A stretch of DNA of 64,000 nucleotides. Source: Clavibacter sepedonicus. GTDB taxonomy: Bacteria > Actinomycetota > Actinomycetes > Actinomycetales > Microbacteriaceae. The stretch's first letter is position 1. Each line of letters begins with the position of its first letter. Shown piece by piece: positions 42,556-52,382 of the stretch. The notes under the pieces are model-generated. The model made no database searches. It worked only from the letters and a program-made list of their open reading frames with translations, and was not told the DNA's origin. Position numbers and translations under genes: made by a program. The stretch spans positions 2,170,001 to 2,234,000 of the forward strand of contig NC_010407.1 of the NCBI RefSeq assembly GCF_000069225.1. The letters are read 5' to 3'.

Positions 42556-43473
42556 TCAGATGCGCAGATAGCGGCTGATCGCGAAGTTCGCGGAGACCGC
42601 CGCGAGAACGACGCCGACACTCAGGAGGATCGGCACCACGAGCAGGGCGTCGTCCATGTTCACCAGGGATATCGACGTGAGCCGGGTGCTCAGGAACCCC
42701 TGCACGAAGAACTTGACGAGCGCCACCGTCGCCGCGCTCGCGAGGACCGAGCCTATGAGCGCCGCGAACACGCCCTCGAGGATGAACGGGGTCTGGATGA
42801 AGCGGTTCGACGCCCCGACCAGCCTCATGATGCCCAGCTCCCGTCTCCGCGAGAACGCGGACAGGCGGATCGTCGTGGCGATCAGCAGGGCGGCGGCCAC
42901 GAGCATCAGGCCGGCTATGCCGACGGCGGTGAGGCTGGCGGCGTTGAGGATGGAGAAGATCTGGTCGAGGTACTGCCGTTGGTCCGTGACGCTCTCGACG
43001 CCCGCGAGCCCGGAGAGGCTGTCGCTGAGGATGTCGGACTTCGACGGGTCCTTGAGGTTCACCCAGAACGCCTCGTTGAGGAACTCGGGCTGCACGAGCT
43101 CGGTGACGGGGTCGCCCTTGAACTGCTCCTGGAAGTTCTTGTACGCCGTGTCCTGGTCCTCGAAGTAGTACTTGTCGATGAACGGGGCGAGCGTGTCGCT
43201 GTCGAGCTGCTGCTTGACCGCGTCGATCTGCTCCTGGGTGGCCTTGCCGTTGACGCAGGTCTCGCTCGGGACCGACGTGTCGGTGCAGAAGTCGATGGCG
43301 ACCTGGGCGCGGTCGTACCAGTAGTTCTTCATCTGGCCGATCTGCATCTGCAGCAGCACGGCGGCGCCCACGAACGTGAGCGAGATGAAGGTGACGAGCA
43401 CGACCGAGACGACCATGCTGACGTTCCGACGGAGGCCGTTGCCGACCTCGGAGAGGACGAGTCCGAGTCTCAT
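42556..43473 (-). CDS. ftsX: Cell division ABC transporter permease FtsX
   Basis: 305-residue permease-like subunit of FtsEX, which activates peptidoglycan hydrolases at the septum. One N-terminal segment ([19 protein letters not shown]), an extracellular domain of about 120 residues holding a cysteine pair (Cys48 and Cys58 region: DFCTDTS, ETCVNG), then three C-terminal segments ([53 protein letters not shown]). The two extracellular cysteines could form a disulfide. ATG overlaps the ftsE stop (ATGA). Confidence 0.94.
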   Translation of the reverse strand: MRLGLVLSEVGNGLRRNVSMVVSVVLVTFISLTFVGAAVLLQMQIGQMKNYWYDRAQVAIDFCTDTSVPSETCVNGKATQEQIDAVKQQLDSDTLAPFIDKYYFEDQDTAYKNFQEQFKGDPVTELVQPEFLNEAFWVNLKDPSKSDILSDSLSGLAGVESVTDQRQYLDQIFSILNAASLTAVGIAGLMLVAAALLIATTIRLSAFSRRRELGIMRLVGASNRFIQTPFILEGVFAALIGSVLASAATVALVKFFVQGFLSTRLTSISLVNMDDALLVVPILLSVGVVLAAVSANFAISRYLRI

Positions 43474-45113
43474 CGCGTGGGCCCCACATCCTGTGCGCCG
43501 GTGTCATCCGGCGACTCGCCTCGGGCCCGCAGGCCCAGCTTTTCGGCCAGGCCGAGCTCGGCGAGCTCGGCGTCGTCGCGTCCGTCGGCGGGCGCGGATC
43601 CGCCCTCACCTCCGGACAGGTCGGGGAGGCGGATCACGCCGGTGCCCTCGGGGAGCCGCCGGATGGATCCGGTGCTCGGGGCGGCGGGGGCCGCTCCCCC
43701 TCCGTTGCGCCTGCTGGGCGGTGTCGGCGGGGCGTCGTCGACGGGCGGGGCGTCGTCCCGGGTGACAGGGACGGCACGCGACGGCGTCGGCTCGACGGGT
43801 TCCGCGGTGACCTGCTCGGGGACGCGCTGCTCCGAGCGGGAGGGGGCCGGCTCGCGGCGCTCCTCCGCGGCGGGTGCCGGGCGGTCGCGCTCGGCCTCGT
43901 GCTCGGGGACCGGATCCACGCGCGCGGCTTCGGCGAACGCCGACGGGGCGTAGACGGGGGCGTCCGCGCGCGGTCCGCGGGCGGGCTCGGCGTCGCGGGC
44001 GGGCTGCGCGGCGCGGGCTGCCGCGGCATCACGATCGGTCGCGGTGGCGGGCACGATCGGCACGGCGGGCGCGGCGGGCGGGGCAGGCGTGGTGGACGGG
44101 GCAGCAGCGGGCACGACGGGTGCGGGCACGGCGGCCGGGGCGGTGGCGGCCGGCGAGGGCTTCCTCGGCGCCTTCTTCGCGGCCTTGGCGGCAGCGGCCT
44201 CGCGGGTCGCCTCCTCCTTGGCGCGGGCCTTCTCGTCGGCGCGCCGCTGCTTGTCGAGCTTGGCCTGCTCGCGACGCTCCGCGCCGGTGGCGGGCTCCGC
44301 CGAAGCGGTCGGACGCGCGGGAGCCGGCAGCGGCGCGGCGGGCACGAACACGGGCGTCGGCGCAGCGACGGGTGGGTGCTCGGGGTTCACGCCGACCGGG
44401 TTCTCGGCCGTGCGCGGCAGGTCGATGGCGGAGGTCTGGTACTGGCCGCCGAGCTCGTCGCGGACGACCTCGCCGCCGATCAGCTCGATGACCCGCTTCT
44501 GCATCTGGTCGACGATGCCGGAGTCGTGGGTGGCCATGATCACCGTGGTGCCGTTGGCGTTGATCCGCTCGAGCACCTGCATGATGCCGGCGCTCGTCAG
44601 CGGATCCAGGTTGCCGGTGGGCTCGTCGGCGAGCAGCACGGCCGGCTTGTTGACGACGGCGCGGGCGATGGCCACGCGCTGCTGCTCTCCGCCGGAGAGC
44701 TCGTGCGGGAGGCGCTGCTCCTTGCCCTGGAGGCCGACCATGTTGAGGACGTCGGGGACGGCCTCCTGGATGAAGCCGCGCGACTTGCCGATCACCTGGA
44801 GGGTGAAGGCGACGTTGTCGAAGACCGACTTGTTGGGGAGCAGGCGGAAGTCCTGGAACACCACCCCCAGGCTCCGCCGGTAGTAGGGGACCTTGCGGCT
44901 CGACAGCTGGTTCAGCTGCTGGCCCAGGACGTGGATCGTCCCTTGCGTGGGCCGGTCCTCCTTGAGCACGAGACGCAGGAAGCTGGACTTGCCGGACCCG
45001 GATGCGCCGACGAGGAAGACGAACTCCCCCCGGAGGATCTCGAGGTCGACGGAGCTCAGCGCCGGTCGGGGGTTGCCGGGATACACCTTGGATACGTGGT
45101 CGAACCTGATCAT
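43470..45113 (-). CDS. ftsE: Cell division ATPase FtsE with long C-terminal extension
   Basis: 547-residue protein; the FtsE ATPase occupies only about residues 1-228 with Walker [11 protein letters not shown]-loop [11 protein letters not shown], signature LSGGEQQR, Walker [13 protein letters not shown] and H-loop MATHD. The remaining ~320 residues are low-complexity: a Pro/Ala region, a charged helix ([20 protein letters not shown]), more Ala/Pro, and a conserved-looking end ([30 protein letters not shown]). Typical FtsE is ~230 residues. The extension is in frame with no internal stop. ATG 45113 follows TAGGGT by 9 nt, so it may be near-leaderless. Confidence 0.93.
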   Translation of the reverse strand: MIRFDHVSKVYPGNPRPALSSVDLEILRGEFVFLVGASGSGKSSFLRLVLKEDRPTQGTIHVLGQQLNQLSSRKVPYYRRSLGVVFQDFRLLPNKSVFDNVAFTLQVIGKSRGFIQEAVPDVLNMVGLQGKEQRLPHELSGGEQQRVAIARAVVNKPAVLLADEPTGNLDPLTSAGIMQVLERINANGTTVIMATHDSGIVDQMQKRVIELIGGEVVRDELGGQYQTSAIDLPRTAENPVGVNPEHPPVAAPTPVFVPAAPLPAPARPTASAEPATGAERREQAKLDKQRRADEKARAKEEATREAAAAKAAKKAPRKPSPAATAPAAVPAPVVPAAAPSTTPAPPAAPAVPIVPATATDRDAAAARAAQPARDAEPARGPRADAPVYAPSAFAEAARVDPVPEHEAERDRPAPAAEERREPAPSRSEQRVPEQVTAEPVEPTPSRAVPVTRDDAPPVDDAPPTPPSRRNGGGAAPAAPSTGSIRRLPEGTGVIRLPDLSGGEGGSAPADGRDDAELAELGLAEKLGLRARGESPDDTGAQDVGPTR

Positions 45114-45188
45114 GTCGTTTCGACCCTAGGCATCAGAGGTGCGTATCGCCGCATCGACTCACCGCGGCGAGCGGTCCTCCGGACTCTC

Positions 45189-46292
45189 TCAGGCGCGGTC
45201 GGGGGACTTGCGCCAGCGGATCCCCGCGGAGATGAAGCCGTCGAGGTCGCCGTCGAACACGTTGGACGGGTTGTTGACCTCGTGCTCCGTGCGGAGGTCC
45301 TTCACCATCTGGTACGGCGCGAGCACGTAGCTGCGCATCTGGTCGCCCCAGCTCGCCGTGATGTTGCCCGCGAGCTCCTTCTTGGTGGCCGCCTCCTGCT
45401 CGCGCTGCACGAGCAGCAGGCGCGACTGCAGCACCCGGAGGGCTGCGGCGCGGTTCTGGATCTGGCTCTTCTCGTTCTGGCAGGTGACGACGATGCCGGT
45501 CGGCAGGTGGGTGATGCGCACCGCGGAGTCCGTCGTGTTGACGGACTGGCCGCCGGGGCCGGACGAGCGGAAGACGTCGACCCGCATGTCGTTCTCGGGG
45601 ATCTCGATCGACTCGGTCTGCTCGATGAGCGGCACGACCTCGACGGCGGCGAACGAGGTTTGGCGTTTGCCTGCGGAGTTGAAGGGGCTCATGCGCACGA
45701 GCCGGTGGGTGCCCGCCTCGACGGAGAGCGTGCCGAATGCGTACGGCGCGTCGATCTCGAAGGTCGCCGACTTGATGCCCGCCTCCTCCGCGTAGGACGT
45801 GTCGAGCACGGTGGCGGAGTAGTCGTGCTGCTCGGCCCAGCGCAGGTACATGCGCATGAGCATCTCGGCGAAGTCGGCCGCGTCGACGCCGCCGGCGCCC
45901 GCCCGGATGGTGACGACCGCGGGGCGCGGGTCGAACTCGCCGTTGAGGAGCGTCTGCACCTCGAGCTCGTCCATGATCTTCGTGATGCCGGCGAGCTCGA
46001 CGACCGCCTCCTCGGCGGACTCCTCGTCGTCCTTGGCCATCTCGACGAGCACGTCGAGGTCGTCGAGGCGGCGCTGCAGCTCGTCGATGCGCTTGAGCTC
46101 GGACTGGCGGTGGCTCAGGTCGCTCGTGACCTTCTGGGCCTTCTCGGTGTCGTCCCAGAGGTCCGGCTCGCCCGCCTGGGCACTCAGCTCCTCGACCTCC
46201 TGCTGCAGGCGCTCGACGCCGATCACCGAGCGGATGTTGGAGTAGGTGTCGCGCAATTCTGTGATCCGCGAAGAGAAGTCCTGGTCGATCAT
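45189..46292 (-). CDS. prfB: Peptide chain release factor 2
   Basis: 367-residue RF2 that terminates at UGA and UAA. It has the stop-codon anticodon tripeptide in [14 protein letters not shown] (SPF) and the catalytic [10 protein letters not shown] (GGQ). An N-terminal coiled domain is complete ([15 protein letters not shown]). No in-frame UGA or programmed frameshift site is needed, unlike E. coli prfB, as usual in actinobacteria. A TAGGCT lies 10 nt upstream of ATG 46292. First gene of the prfB-ftsE-ftsX-smpB-ssrA run. Confidence 0.96.
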   Translation of the reverse strand: MIDQDFSSRITELRDTYSNIRSVIGVERLQQEVEELSAQAGEPDLWDDTEKAQKVTSDLSHRQSELKRIDELQRRLDDLDVLVEMAKDDEESAEEAVVELAGITKIMDELEVQTLLNGEFDPRPAVVTIRAGAGGVDAADFAEMLMRMYLRWAEQHDYSATVLDTSYAEEAGIKSATFEIDAPYAFGTLSVEAGTHRLVRMSPFNSAGKRQTSFAAVEVVPLIEQTESIEIPENDMRVDVFRSSGPGGQSVNTTDSAVRITHLPTGIVVTCQNEKSQIQNRAAALRVLQSRLLLVQREQEAATKKELAGNITASWGDQMRSYVLAPYQMVKDLRTEHEVNNPSNVFDGDLDGFISAGIRWRKSPDRA

Positions 46293-46353
46293 GGTGCCGC
46301 CCAGCCTACCGCCAGGCCCGTCGGCGGCGTCCGGGCCAGGGCCGGCCCGCGCG

Positions 46354-46359
46354 TAGGCT
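46354..46359 (+). promoter_or_regulatory. -10 hexamer of predicted leaderless MFS transcript
   Basis: TAGGCT, 8 nt, then the ATG at 46368; back to back with the prfB promoter region in a 75-bp gap. Confidence 0.45.
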
Positions 46360-46367
46360 CGGGGGCG

Positions 46368-47672
46368 ATGTCGACCCCCGATGCCCCCTTCTCCCTCCGC
46401 GCGGTGGCGCTCCCGGCGCTGCTCCCCGCGCTCCTCTTCTCCATCGGCGAGGGGGCGATCATCCCGATCATCCCCATCGTCGCGGGCAGCCTCGGCGCCT
46501 CGCTGGCGATCGCCGCGTTCATCGGCGGCATGATCATGCTCGGCGAGCTCGTCGGCGACATCCCGAGCGGATCCGTGGTGAGCCGCATCGGCGAGCGGAC
46601 CGCCATGATCGGCGCGGCCTTCGTCTCCATCGGCGGCCTGGTGCTGTGCCTCCTCGCGCCGAACCCGCTCGTGCTCGGCGTGGGCGTCTTCCTCATCGGC
46701 GTCTCCACCGCCGTCTTCGCGCTCGCCCGGCACGCGTTCATGACGAGCTTCGTGCCGCAGGCCTACCGGGCCCGCGCCCTGTCGACGCTCGGCGGGACGT
46801 TCCGCGCCGGGTACTTCGTGGGGCCGTTCCTCGCGGCCGGCGTGATCCACCTGACGGGCACGTCGCAGTCGGCGTTCCTGATCCACATCGTCGCGTGCCT
46901 CGCCGCCGCCGTCACGCTGCTCGTGCTGCCCGACCCCATGGACGTCGTGCGCCGCAACCGCGCGGACCTGCAGAGCGCCGCGGCAGCGACCGCGGGCGAG
47001 CCGCAGGACGACGAGTCGGTCGCCGCCGCGGCGGGCACCGCTCCCCCGGCCCGCGAGTCGGCCGGCCTCGGCCGCACCCTCTGGCGGTTCAAGGGCGTGC
47101 TCGTCAAGCTCGGGTCCGGTGCCGCCCTCATCGGCGCGATGCGCGCGGGCCGCGGCGTGCTCCTCCCCCTCTGGGCCGTCAGCATCGGCATCTCGGACGC
47201 GAACACGGCGCTCATCATCGGCATCGCGGGCGGCGTGGACTTCGCCCTCTTCTACGCGAGCGGCCAGATCATGGACCGCTTCGGCCGCCTCTGGAGCGCC
47301 GTGCCGTCGATGGTCGGGCTCGGCGCCGGTTACCTCGTGCTCGCGCTGACGCCGGACCTGCCGTCGAACGTGCAGTGGTTCATCGGAGTGGCCATGTTCA
47401 TGTCGGTCGCCAACGGCGTGGGCTCGGGGATCCTCATGACCCTCGGCGCCGACCTCGCCCCGCGCGAGGACCCGGCACCCTTCCTCGGTGCCTGGCGCTT
47501 CACGGGCGACGCCGGCAGCGCCGCGTCCCCGCTCCTCATCGCCGCGCTCACCTCCGCCGCGTCCCTCGCCGTCGCCAGCGGCGTGATGGGCGTGCTCGGG
47601 CTCATCGGCGCCGGGATCCTCGTGCGGTACGTGCCGAGGTACGCGCCGAGCAAGCCGCGCCCGACCGCCTGA
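46368..47672 (+). CDS. MFS transporter, multidrug-exporter-like
   Basis: 434-residue major facilitator with about 12 hydrophobic segments. The first half has [37 protein letters not shown] and [20 protein letters not shown]; a central cytosolic loop of ~50 residues is Ala/Glu/Asp-rich ([14 protein letters not shown]). The second half includes [15 protein letters not shown] and [19 protein letters not shown]. Substrate unknown. It converges with the tad cluster, ending only 7 nt from the last tad stop. Confidence 0.85.
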   Translation: MSTPDAPFSLRAVALPALLPALLFSIGEGAIIPIIPIVAGSLGASLAIAAFIGGMIMLGELVGDIPSGSVVSRIGERTAMIGAAFVSIGGLVLCLLAPNPLVLGVGVFLIGVSTAVFALARHAFMTSFVPQAYRARALSTLGGTFRAGYFVGPFLAAGVIHLTGTSQSAFLIHIVACLAAAVTLLVLPDPMDVVRRNRADLQSAAAATAGEPQDDESVAAAAGTAPPARESAGLGRTLWRFKGVLVKLGSGAALIGAMRAGRGVLLPLWAVSIGISDANTALIIGIAGGVDFALFYASGQIMDRFGRLWSAVPSMVGLGAGYLVLALTPDLPSNVQWFIGVAMFMSVANGVGSGILMTLGADLAPREDPAPFLGAWRFTGDAGSAASPLLIAALTSAASLAVASGVMGVLGLIGAGILVRYVPRYAPSKPRPTA

Positions 47673-47679
47673 GGTCCCC

Positions 47680-48219
47680 TCACCCGCCTCCCCCAGGCCC
47701 GACGGGCGCGGCGCCCGGCCCGACCAGCACGCTGCGGGCCGTGCTCGTGACGTCGATGCGCACGCCGTCGGGGGCGAACAGCGACGCCACGGGCGGGATC
47801 CACGTGGCCGACAGCGTGACGCGCGCGCTGCGGCCGTCCGGCGCCGTGGCACCGTCGACATGGAGGTCGTGGATGCCCGCGGTCGGCTCGTCGGCGAGGA
47901 AGGCGGCGACCGTGGAGGCGACACCGGCGTCCGTGAGGGGCGGCAGGGCGACGCCGTCGTCGTCGACCGCGATCGCCGCAGCGCCGTCGCCGTCCACGTC
48001 GAAGGACTCGGCGCCCGCCAGCGCCGCCGCGTCCGCCAGCGAGAAGAGGCGCACGCGCTCGAGGTAGAGCGAGGACGCCGCGGACACCATGAGGATCACC
48101 GCGAGACCCAGCGCGCAGGACGCGATCACGAGCGGCAGGATCGAGCCGTCGTCCTCGTGCGCGCCCGCGCGGACGATCGATGCGCGCCCGCGACGCGGCC
48201 ACGGCCGCCCGCCGCTCAC
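47680..48219 (-). CDS. TadG/Rv3654c-like pseudopilin-associated protein
   Basis: 179-residue protein with a short basic N-terminus and one hydrophobic segment around residues 30-50 ([20 protein letters not shown]), followed by the [12 protein letters not shown] motif typical of Tad-associated minor pilins and an extracellular beta-rich region. GTG 48219 overlaps the preceding stop as GTGA. Last gene of the Tad cluster. Confidence 0.75.
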   Translation of the reverse strand: MSGGRPWPRRGRASIVRAGAHEDDGSILPLVIASCALGLAVILMVSAASSLYLERVRLFSLADAAALAGAESFDVDGDGAAAIAVDDDGVALPPLTDAGVASTVAAFLADEPTAGIHDLHVDGATAPDGRSARVTLSATWIPPVASLFAPDGVRIDVTSTARSVLVGPGAAPVGPGGGG

Positions 48220-48671
48220 CGTCCTCCTCGTGCGAAGACCGACACGCGCTCGTCCGCGTCGCCGTGGACAGCGACCGATCCGGGCGCGTCCGGACCGGCG
48301 ACCGGTGGCGCGAGCGGCAGCTCGGCGGCGACGCGCACGGACACGTGCACGAGCGACCGCGGGGAGTGGCAGCGCCCCGGATCCGGCGTGCACGTGATGT
48401 CGAGGGCGATGCCGTCGGGTGCGATCCCCTGGTCGGCGAGCGCGACCTCGACGGCCGACCGCGCCTCCCGGCGACCGGCCGCGTCGTCGTCCGCGCGCAC
48501 GTACACGCGGGCCGCCTGTCGCGCCGCGCCCTCCGTGCCGAGCGCCGCCCCCTGGATCGCCGACAGGGCGATGACGAGGTAGACGAGCGGGACGAGGAGG
48601 AGCACGCCCGCGGTGATGAACTCCAGCGCCGCCGAGCCGCGGTCGTCACCCCAGGCGCTCCACGGCCGCAT
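48216..48671 (-). CDS. TadE-family minor pilin (second)
   Basis: 151-residue protein opening with DDRGSAALEF, the TadE-type glutamate motif before a single hydrophobic helix (LLLVPLVYLVIAL), then an extracellular part holding a cysteine pair (ITCTPDPGRC). It overlaps the previous gene by 26 nt if the ATG at 48671 is used. Likely processed and assembled with the Flp-type pilus. Confidence 0.82.
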   Translation of the reverse strand: MRPWSAWGDDRGSAALEFITAGVLLLVPLVYLVIALSAIQGAALGTEGAARQAARVYVRADDDAAGRREARSAVEVALADQGIAPDGIALDITCTPDPGRCHSPRSLVHVSVRVAAELPLAPPVAGPDAPGSVAVHGDADERVSVFARGGR

Positions 48672-49023
48672 GGCCCGTCACCTCCAGCCCGCGGTCGACG
48701 CCCAGGAGGCCGACGAGGGGCAGCGTCGTCCGGACTGTGACGCTGACGACCGCGTGACCGAGCACGGTGCCCGTGCCCGCGGTGACGTCCTCCGCATAGC
48801 GCGGCCCCACGGCCGTCGTGATCAGCTCGCGTGTTCGCTCGATGCCGTCGGCGCGGGTGGCCCCGGCGAGCGCGGCCGTGCGCGCACCCTCGGCGGCCGC
48901 GTCGAGCACGGTCGTCCGCACGTGGAGCGCCAGCGCGAGCTGCACCACCGAGAGGGCGAGGACGACGAGGAGGGCGCCGACCATGACGAACTCGGCGGGT
49001 GCCGAGCCGCGGTCGTCGCGCAT
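48646..49023 (-). CDS. TadE-family minor pilin (first)
   Basis: 125-residue pseudopilin: RDDRGSAPAEFVMVGALL with a charged N-terminus, the E+5-like glutamate and a hydrophobic helix to about residue 30, then a small domain of ~95 residues (RTTVLDAAAEGARTAAL is the TadE consensus). ATG 49023 overlaps the pilin stop by one base. Confidence 0.82.
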   Translation of the reverse strand: MRDDRGSAPAEFVMVGALLVVLALSVVQLALALHVRTTVLDAAAEGARTAALAGATRADGIERTRELITTAVGPRYAEDVTAGTGTVLGHAVVSVTVRTTLPLVGLLGVDRGLEVTGHAAVERLG

Positions 49024-49217
49024 CAGAACGATGTGACCCGGTCGATGGCCTGGGTGAAGACGTTCTGCAGCAGCGGTCCGGCGACGCCCCACAGGATGAT
49101 GACGAGTCCGGCCGTCATCAGCGTGATGAGCACCCAGCCGGGCACGTCGCCGCGGTCGTCATCCCACGGGCTGCCGGGTGCGGCATCGGCGCCCAGAGCG
49201 CCTCGTTCGTCGGTCAT
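49023..49217 (-). CDS. Small Flp-type pilin
   Basis: 64-residue protein with a 25-residue acidic leader (DDDRGDVPG) and one hydrophobic helix (WVLITLMTAGLVIILWGVAG), the size and layout of a Flp/Tad major pilin. The site for prepilin cleavage after Gly is inferred only. It lies between tadC and the TadE genes. Confidence 0.75.
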   Translation of the reverse strand: MTDERGALGADAAPGSPWDDDRGDVPGWVLITLMTAGLVIILWGVAGPLLQNVFTQAIDRVTSF

Positions 49218-49267
49218 GTCGTGCCTCTCGGTCGTTGTCGGATTCGGGATGGGTCGTCGGCGTCCGC

Positions 49268-50219
49268 CTACAGCCCGAGCTGCAGGACGAAGACACCGGG
49301 GAACAGGGCGAAGACGATGGTCAACGGGAGGATGAGGAACACCAGCGGCACGAGCATCCCCACCTCCTTGCGGCCGGCGCTCTCGAGGAGCTCGCGCTTG
49401 GCGACCTCGCGCGCGTCCTGGGCCTGCGCGCGGAGCACCTCGGCCAGCGGGGTGCCGCGCTCGAGGGATCCGGCGAGCTGGTCGACGAGGCGGGACACCG
49501 CGGGCATGGCGAGGCGTCGCGCCAGGTCGTCGAAGGCGCGGGTGACGGGGATCCCAGTGCCGACGTCGGCGACCACCCGCCCCCAGCTCCCCCGCGAGCT
49601 CGCCGGACCCGACGCGGGCCACGCGGCGGAGGGCGTCGAGCAGGCCCTCCCCCGCGGCGAGGCTGAGCGCCAGGAACTCCAGCACGGTCGGCAGCTCCGC
49701 CTGGATGCGCGCGATCCGGCGCTTCGCACGTCGTTCGAGCGCGGTGTCGCACGCGACCAGCTCGGCGACAGCCGCGACGACGGGCACGGCGACCAGCTGC
49801 GTCTGCGGCAGCCCGCCCGCCACGACGGCGGCGCCTCCGGCCAGGGCGGCGATCACGATGCCCGCGGCGGTCCCGAGGACGAGGCCGACGAGCTGGCGCG
49901 ACCGGTGCCGCTCGACGTCGTCGGTCGAACCGGACTGGCCGAGCAGCCGCTCGATCCGCTCGGTGCCGCCGAGCACGCGAGCGAGGCCACGCCGCAGGGG
50001 GATCACCGCCGGGGCGCCGAGCGTGCCGAGCACGGGCAGCGGGTGGACGGTGGTGAGGGCGAGGTGCCGACGCGCGCCCTCGGAGACGTCGAGGACGTGC
50101 GGGGCGACGCGGTCGAGCAGGCGGGCCCGACGGAACCGGGGAACCGCGCCCATCATCGTCCAGAGCCCCACGCCCGCGACGAGTCCGAGGACGGCGCCCC
50201 AGGACTCGATCCCCGTCAC
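49268..50219 (-). pseudogene. tadC: TadC-type pilus assembly membrane protein, frameshifted
   Basis: Two frames form one 316-residue T2SS F-family protein. The first, from GTG 50219 (overlapping the tadB stop as GTGA), runs to GSGELAGELG; the second continues as RVVADVGTGIPVTRAFDDLA to a final FPGVFVLQLGL. At 49580-49584 there are five C on the plus strand where four are expected, a one-base insertion near codon 212. The conserved second half of the F domain and last membrane segments are lost, so the pilus platform should be incomplete unless this is a sequence error. Confidence 0.87.
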
Positions 50220-51079
50220 GCGAACCACCTCCGGTCCTCCGGGAGCCGCCCGAGCGCGAGCATCAGCCGGTAGGCGACGGCGGACACGACGAGCCCGACG
50301 ACGATCACGACGGTGCCCGCGGCGGTGTCGTACGCGGCGACCGCCTCCGACCGGGTGGACAGGAGCGCGAGGATGATCCACGGGGCCGCGACGCCGAGCT
50401 TGGCCGCGTTCACGACCCACGACTGCCGGGCCTCCGCCTCGCTCCGGATGGCGGCCTCGTCCCGGAGGAACCGCGCCAGCCCGCGGAGAACGTCCGGCAG
50501 CTGCGTGCCGCCCACCTCGCGCGCCATGCGCAGCGTCTCCAGGATGCGGTCTGCTGTCGGATCCGCCAGCTGCTCCTTGAGCTCGTCGAGCGCCACGGCG
50601 AAGCTGCCCGTCGTCCGGTGGACGGACGCGAACTCCCGGAAGGCGGGCCGCAGCACGACGGGGCCCGCGACGGCGAGCGACGCCACCGCGTCCGGGAGCC
50701 CCATGCCCGCGCGGACCGCGCTCACGAGGTGGTCGACCACGTCGGGCCACACCTCCCGATGGGCACGGCGACGGGACGCGGATCGCGCGCCCACGACCGC
50801 CCACGGCAGCAGCAGGCCGGTGGCCGCGGCCGCGAGCGCGGCGCCGTCCACGCGGAGGAGCGCTTCCACGAGCACGCCCGCCGCAAGCCCGACCAGCGCG
50901 GAGACGGCGAGGAACGAGCTCACGGAGACCCGGGCCAGCCCCGCGTGGGTGAGGCGGTCGTGCACGGACGCGGTCAGCCCGCGTGATCGCGTCGACCCGT
51001 CGGGGGACGCGGGCCACAGGCGCGGCGAGATCAGGAGCACGAGGCCCGCGCCGAGCGCGAGCCCGAGGGCGACGCTCAC
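50216..51079 (-). CDS. tadB: TadB-type pilus assembly membrane protein
   Basis: 287-residue inner-membrane platform protein of the T2SS F family. Membrane segments at both ends (ALGLALGAGLVLLISP; LAAAATGLLLPWAVVGA; VVNAAKLGVAAPWIILALL; VVIVVGLVVSAVAYRLML) flank a cytosolic helical domain (HLVSAVRAGMGLPDAVASL; MAREVGGTQLPDVLRGLARF). GTG overlaps the tadA stop as GTGA. Confidence 0.87.
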   Translation of the reverse strand: MSVALGLALGAGLVLLISPRLWPASPDGSTRSRGLTASVHDRLTHAGLARVSVSSFLAVSALVGLAAGVLVEALLRVDGAALAAAATGLLLPWAVVGARSASRRRAHREVWPDVVDHLVSAVRAGMGLPDAVASLAVAGPVVLRPAFREFASVHRTTGSFAVALDELKEQLADPTADRILETLRMAREVGGTQLPDVLRGLARFLRDEAAIRSEAEARQSWVVNAAKLGVAAPWIILALLSTRSEAVAAYDTAAGTVVIVVGLVVSAVAYRLMLALGRLPEDRRWFA

Positions 51080-52305
51080 GGCGCCCCCACCAGGATCCGC
51101 AGCGGGTCGAGCCCGGCGGCGCGGTACTTCGCCAGGTGCGCGGGCTGCCCGCCGGTGGACGTGAGGATCCCGTCCTCCAGCGCGAACACGGAGCTCGCCT
51201 CGATGACCATGCCCGCGTGTCTACCCCCGGGCGCGAGGATGTCGACCACCCGCCGGGCACCGGACGGCAGCACCTCGAGGTGCACGACGAGGTCGACCGA
51301 GGTCGCGACGGTCGGCACGACGAACGCGGAGTCGATGTTGCGGCCGGCCAGCAGCGGCAGCGTGCACAGCTTGACGAGTGCCTCGCGCGCGCTGTTCGCG
51401 TGGATGGAGCACATGCCCGGCACGCCCGAGTTGAGCGCGATGAGGAGGTCGAGGCACTCCGCCTCGCGCACCTCGCCGACCACGAGCCGGTCGGGCCGCA
51501 TCCGCAGCGCCTCCTTGATGAGGCGACGCAGCGTGATCTCGCCCGAGCCCTCGAGGCTCGGCTGCCGGCACTGCATGGCCACGACGTCGCGTCCCGCCGG
51601 GTCCAGCTCGAAGGTCTCCTCGACCGTCACGATGCGGTCGGACGCGCGGGCCGCGGACAGGAGGGCGTCGATCATCGTGGTCTTGCCCGTGTGCGTCGCT
51701 CCGCTCACGACGATGGACAGGCCCGCCCGCACGCTCATGCGCAGGAACTCGGCGGCCTGCAGCGGCAGGCTGCCGAGGGCCACGAGGTGGTCGAAGTCGC
51801 GGATGCGCCGCGAGAACTTCCGGATGTTGACGGCCCAGTGGCGGCGCGTGACGTCGGGGATCACCACGTGCAGCCGCGACCCGTCGGGCAGCGACGCGTC
51901 CACGAACGGCGTCGACAGGTCGACCCGCCGCCCGGACGACTGCAGCATCCGCTCGACGAGGTCGCGCACCTCCGCGTCGGTGAGGACGAGCGGCGTCAGC
52001 TCGGCGACGCCGGCCCGCGCGACGAAGACGCGGGTCGGCGCGTTGATCCAGATCTCCTCGATCGAGTCGTCGTCGAGGAGGGGCTGCAGGGCCCCGAAGC
52101 CCGTGATGCGCGCGAGCACCTGCCGCTCGGTGGCCGCCTCGTCGTCGAGGAGCCGGGAGTCGGATCCGAGCGCCTGCTCCGCGAACCGCCGGACCTCCTC
52201 GCGCACCACAGCCGCGGTGCCCGCGGGATCGGCCGCCGCCCCGTCGTCCCGCAGGCGCTCGCGCACGCGTCCGGCGATGGTGTCGAGGGGAGTCCGCGTC
52301 TGCAC
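51076..52305 (-). CDS. tadA: TadA/CpaF-type pilus assembly ATPase
   Basis: 409-residue secretion ATPase powering Tad pilus assembly. Walker A is GATHTGKTTMID, the Asp box VTVEETFELD, Walker B-like RPDRLVVGEVREAE and the His box MCSIHANSAREAL. The N-terminal domain has DDDSIEEIWINAP, typical of the family. The start is GTG 52305. The cluster lacks a visible TadZ/CpaE gene and prepilin peptidase; upstream is xylB, so those would have to be elsewhere. Confidence 0.92.
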   Translation of the reverse strand: MQTRTPLDTIAGRVRERLRDDGAAADPAGTAAVVREEVRRFAEQALGSDSRLLDDEAATERQVLARITGFGALQPLLDDDSIEEIWINAPTRVFVARAGVAELTPLVLTDAEVRDLVERMLQSSGRRVDLSTPFVDASLPDGSRLHVVIPDVTRRHWAVNIRKFSRRIRDFDHLVALGSLPLQAAEFLRMSVRAGLSIVVSGATHTGKTTMIDALLSAARASDRIVTVEETFELDPAGRDVVAMQCRQPSLEGSGEITLRRLIKEALRMRPDRLVVGEVREAECLDLLIALNSGVPGMCSIHANSAREALVKLCTLPLLAGRNIDSAFVVPTVATSVDLVVHLEVLPSGARRVVDILAPGGRHAGMVIEASSVFALEDGILTSTGGQPAHLAKYRAAGLDPLRILVGAP

Positions 52306-52382
52306 CCGCTCAGGATGCTGATCAGGGGCGGATCCCGTCGGGGCCGTCCACAGGCCGACGCGTCAGCGGCGGCCCGGCACGC

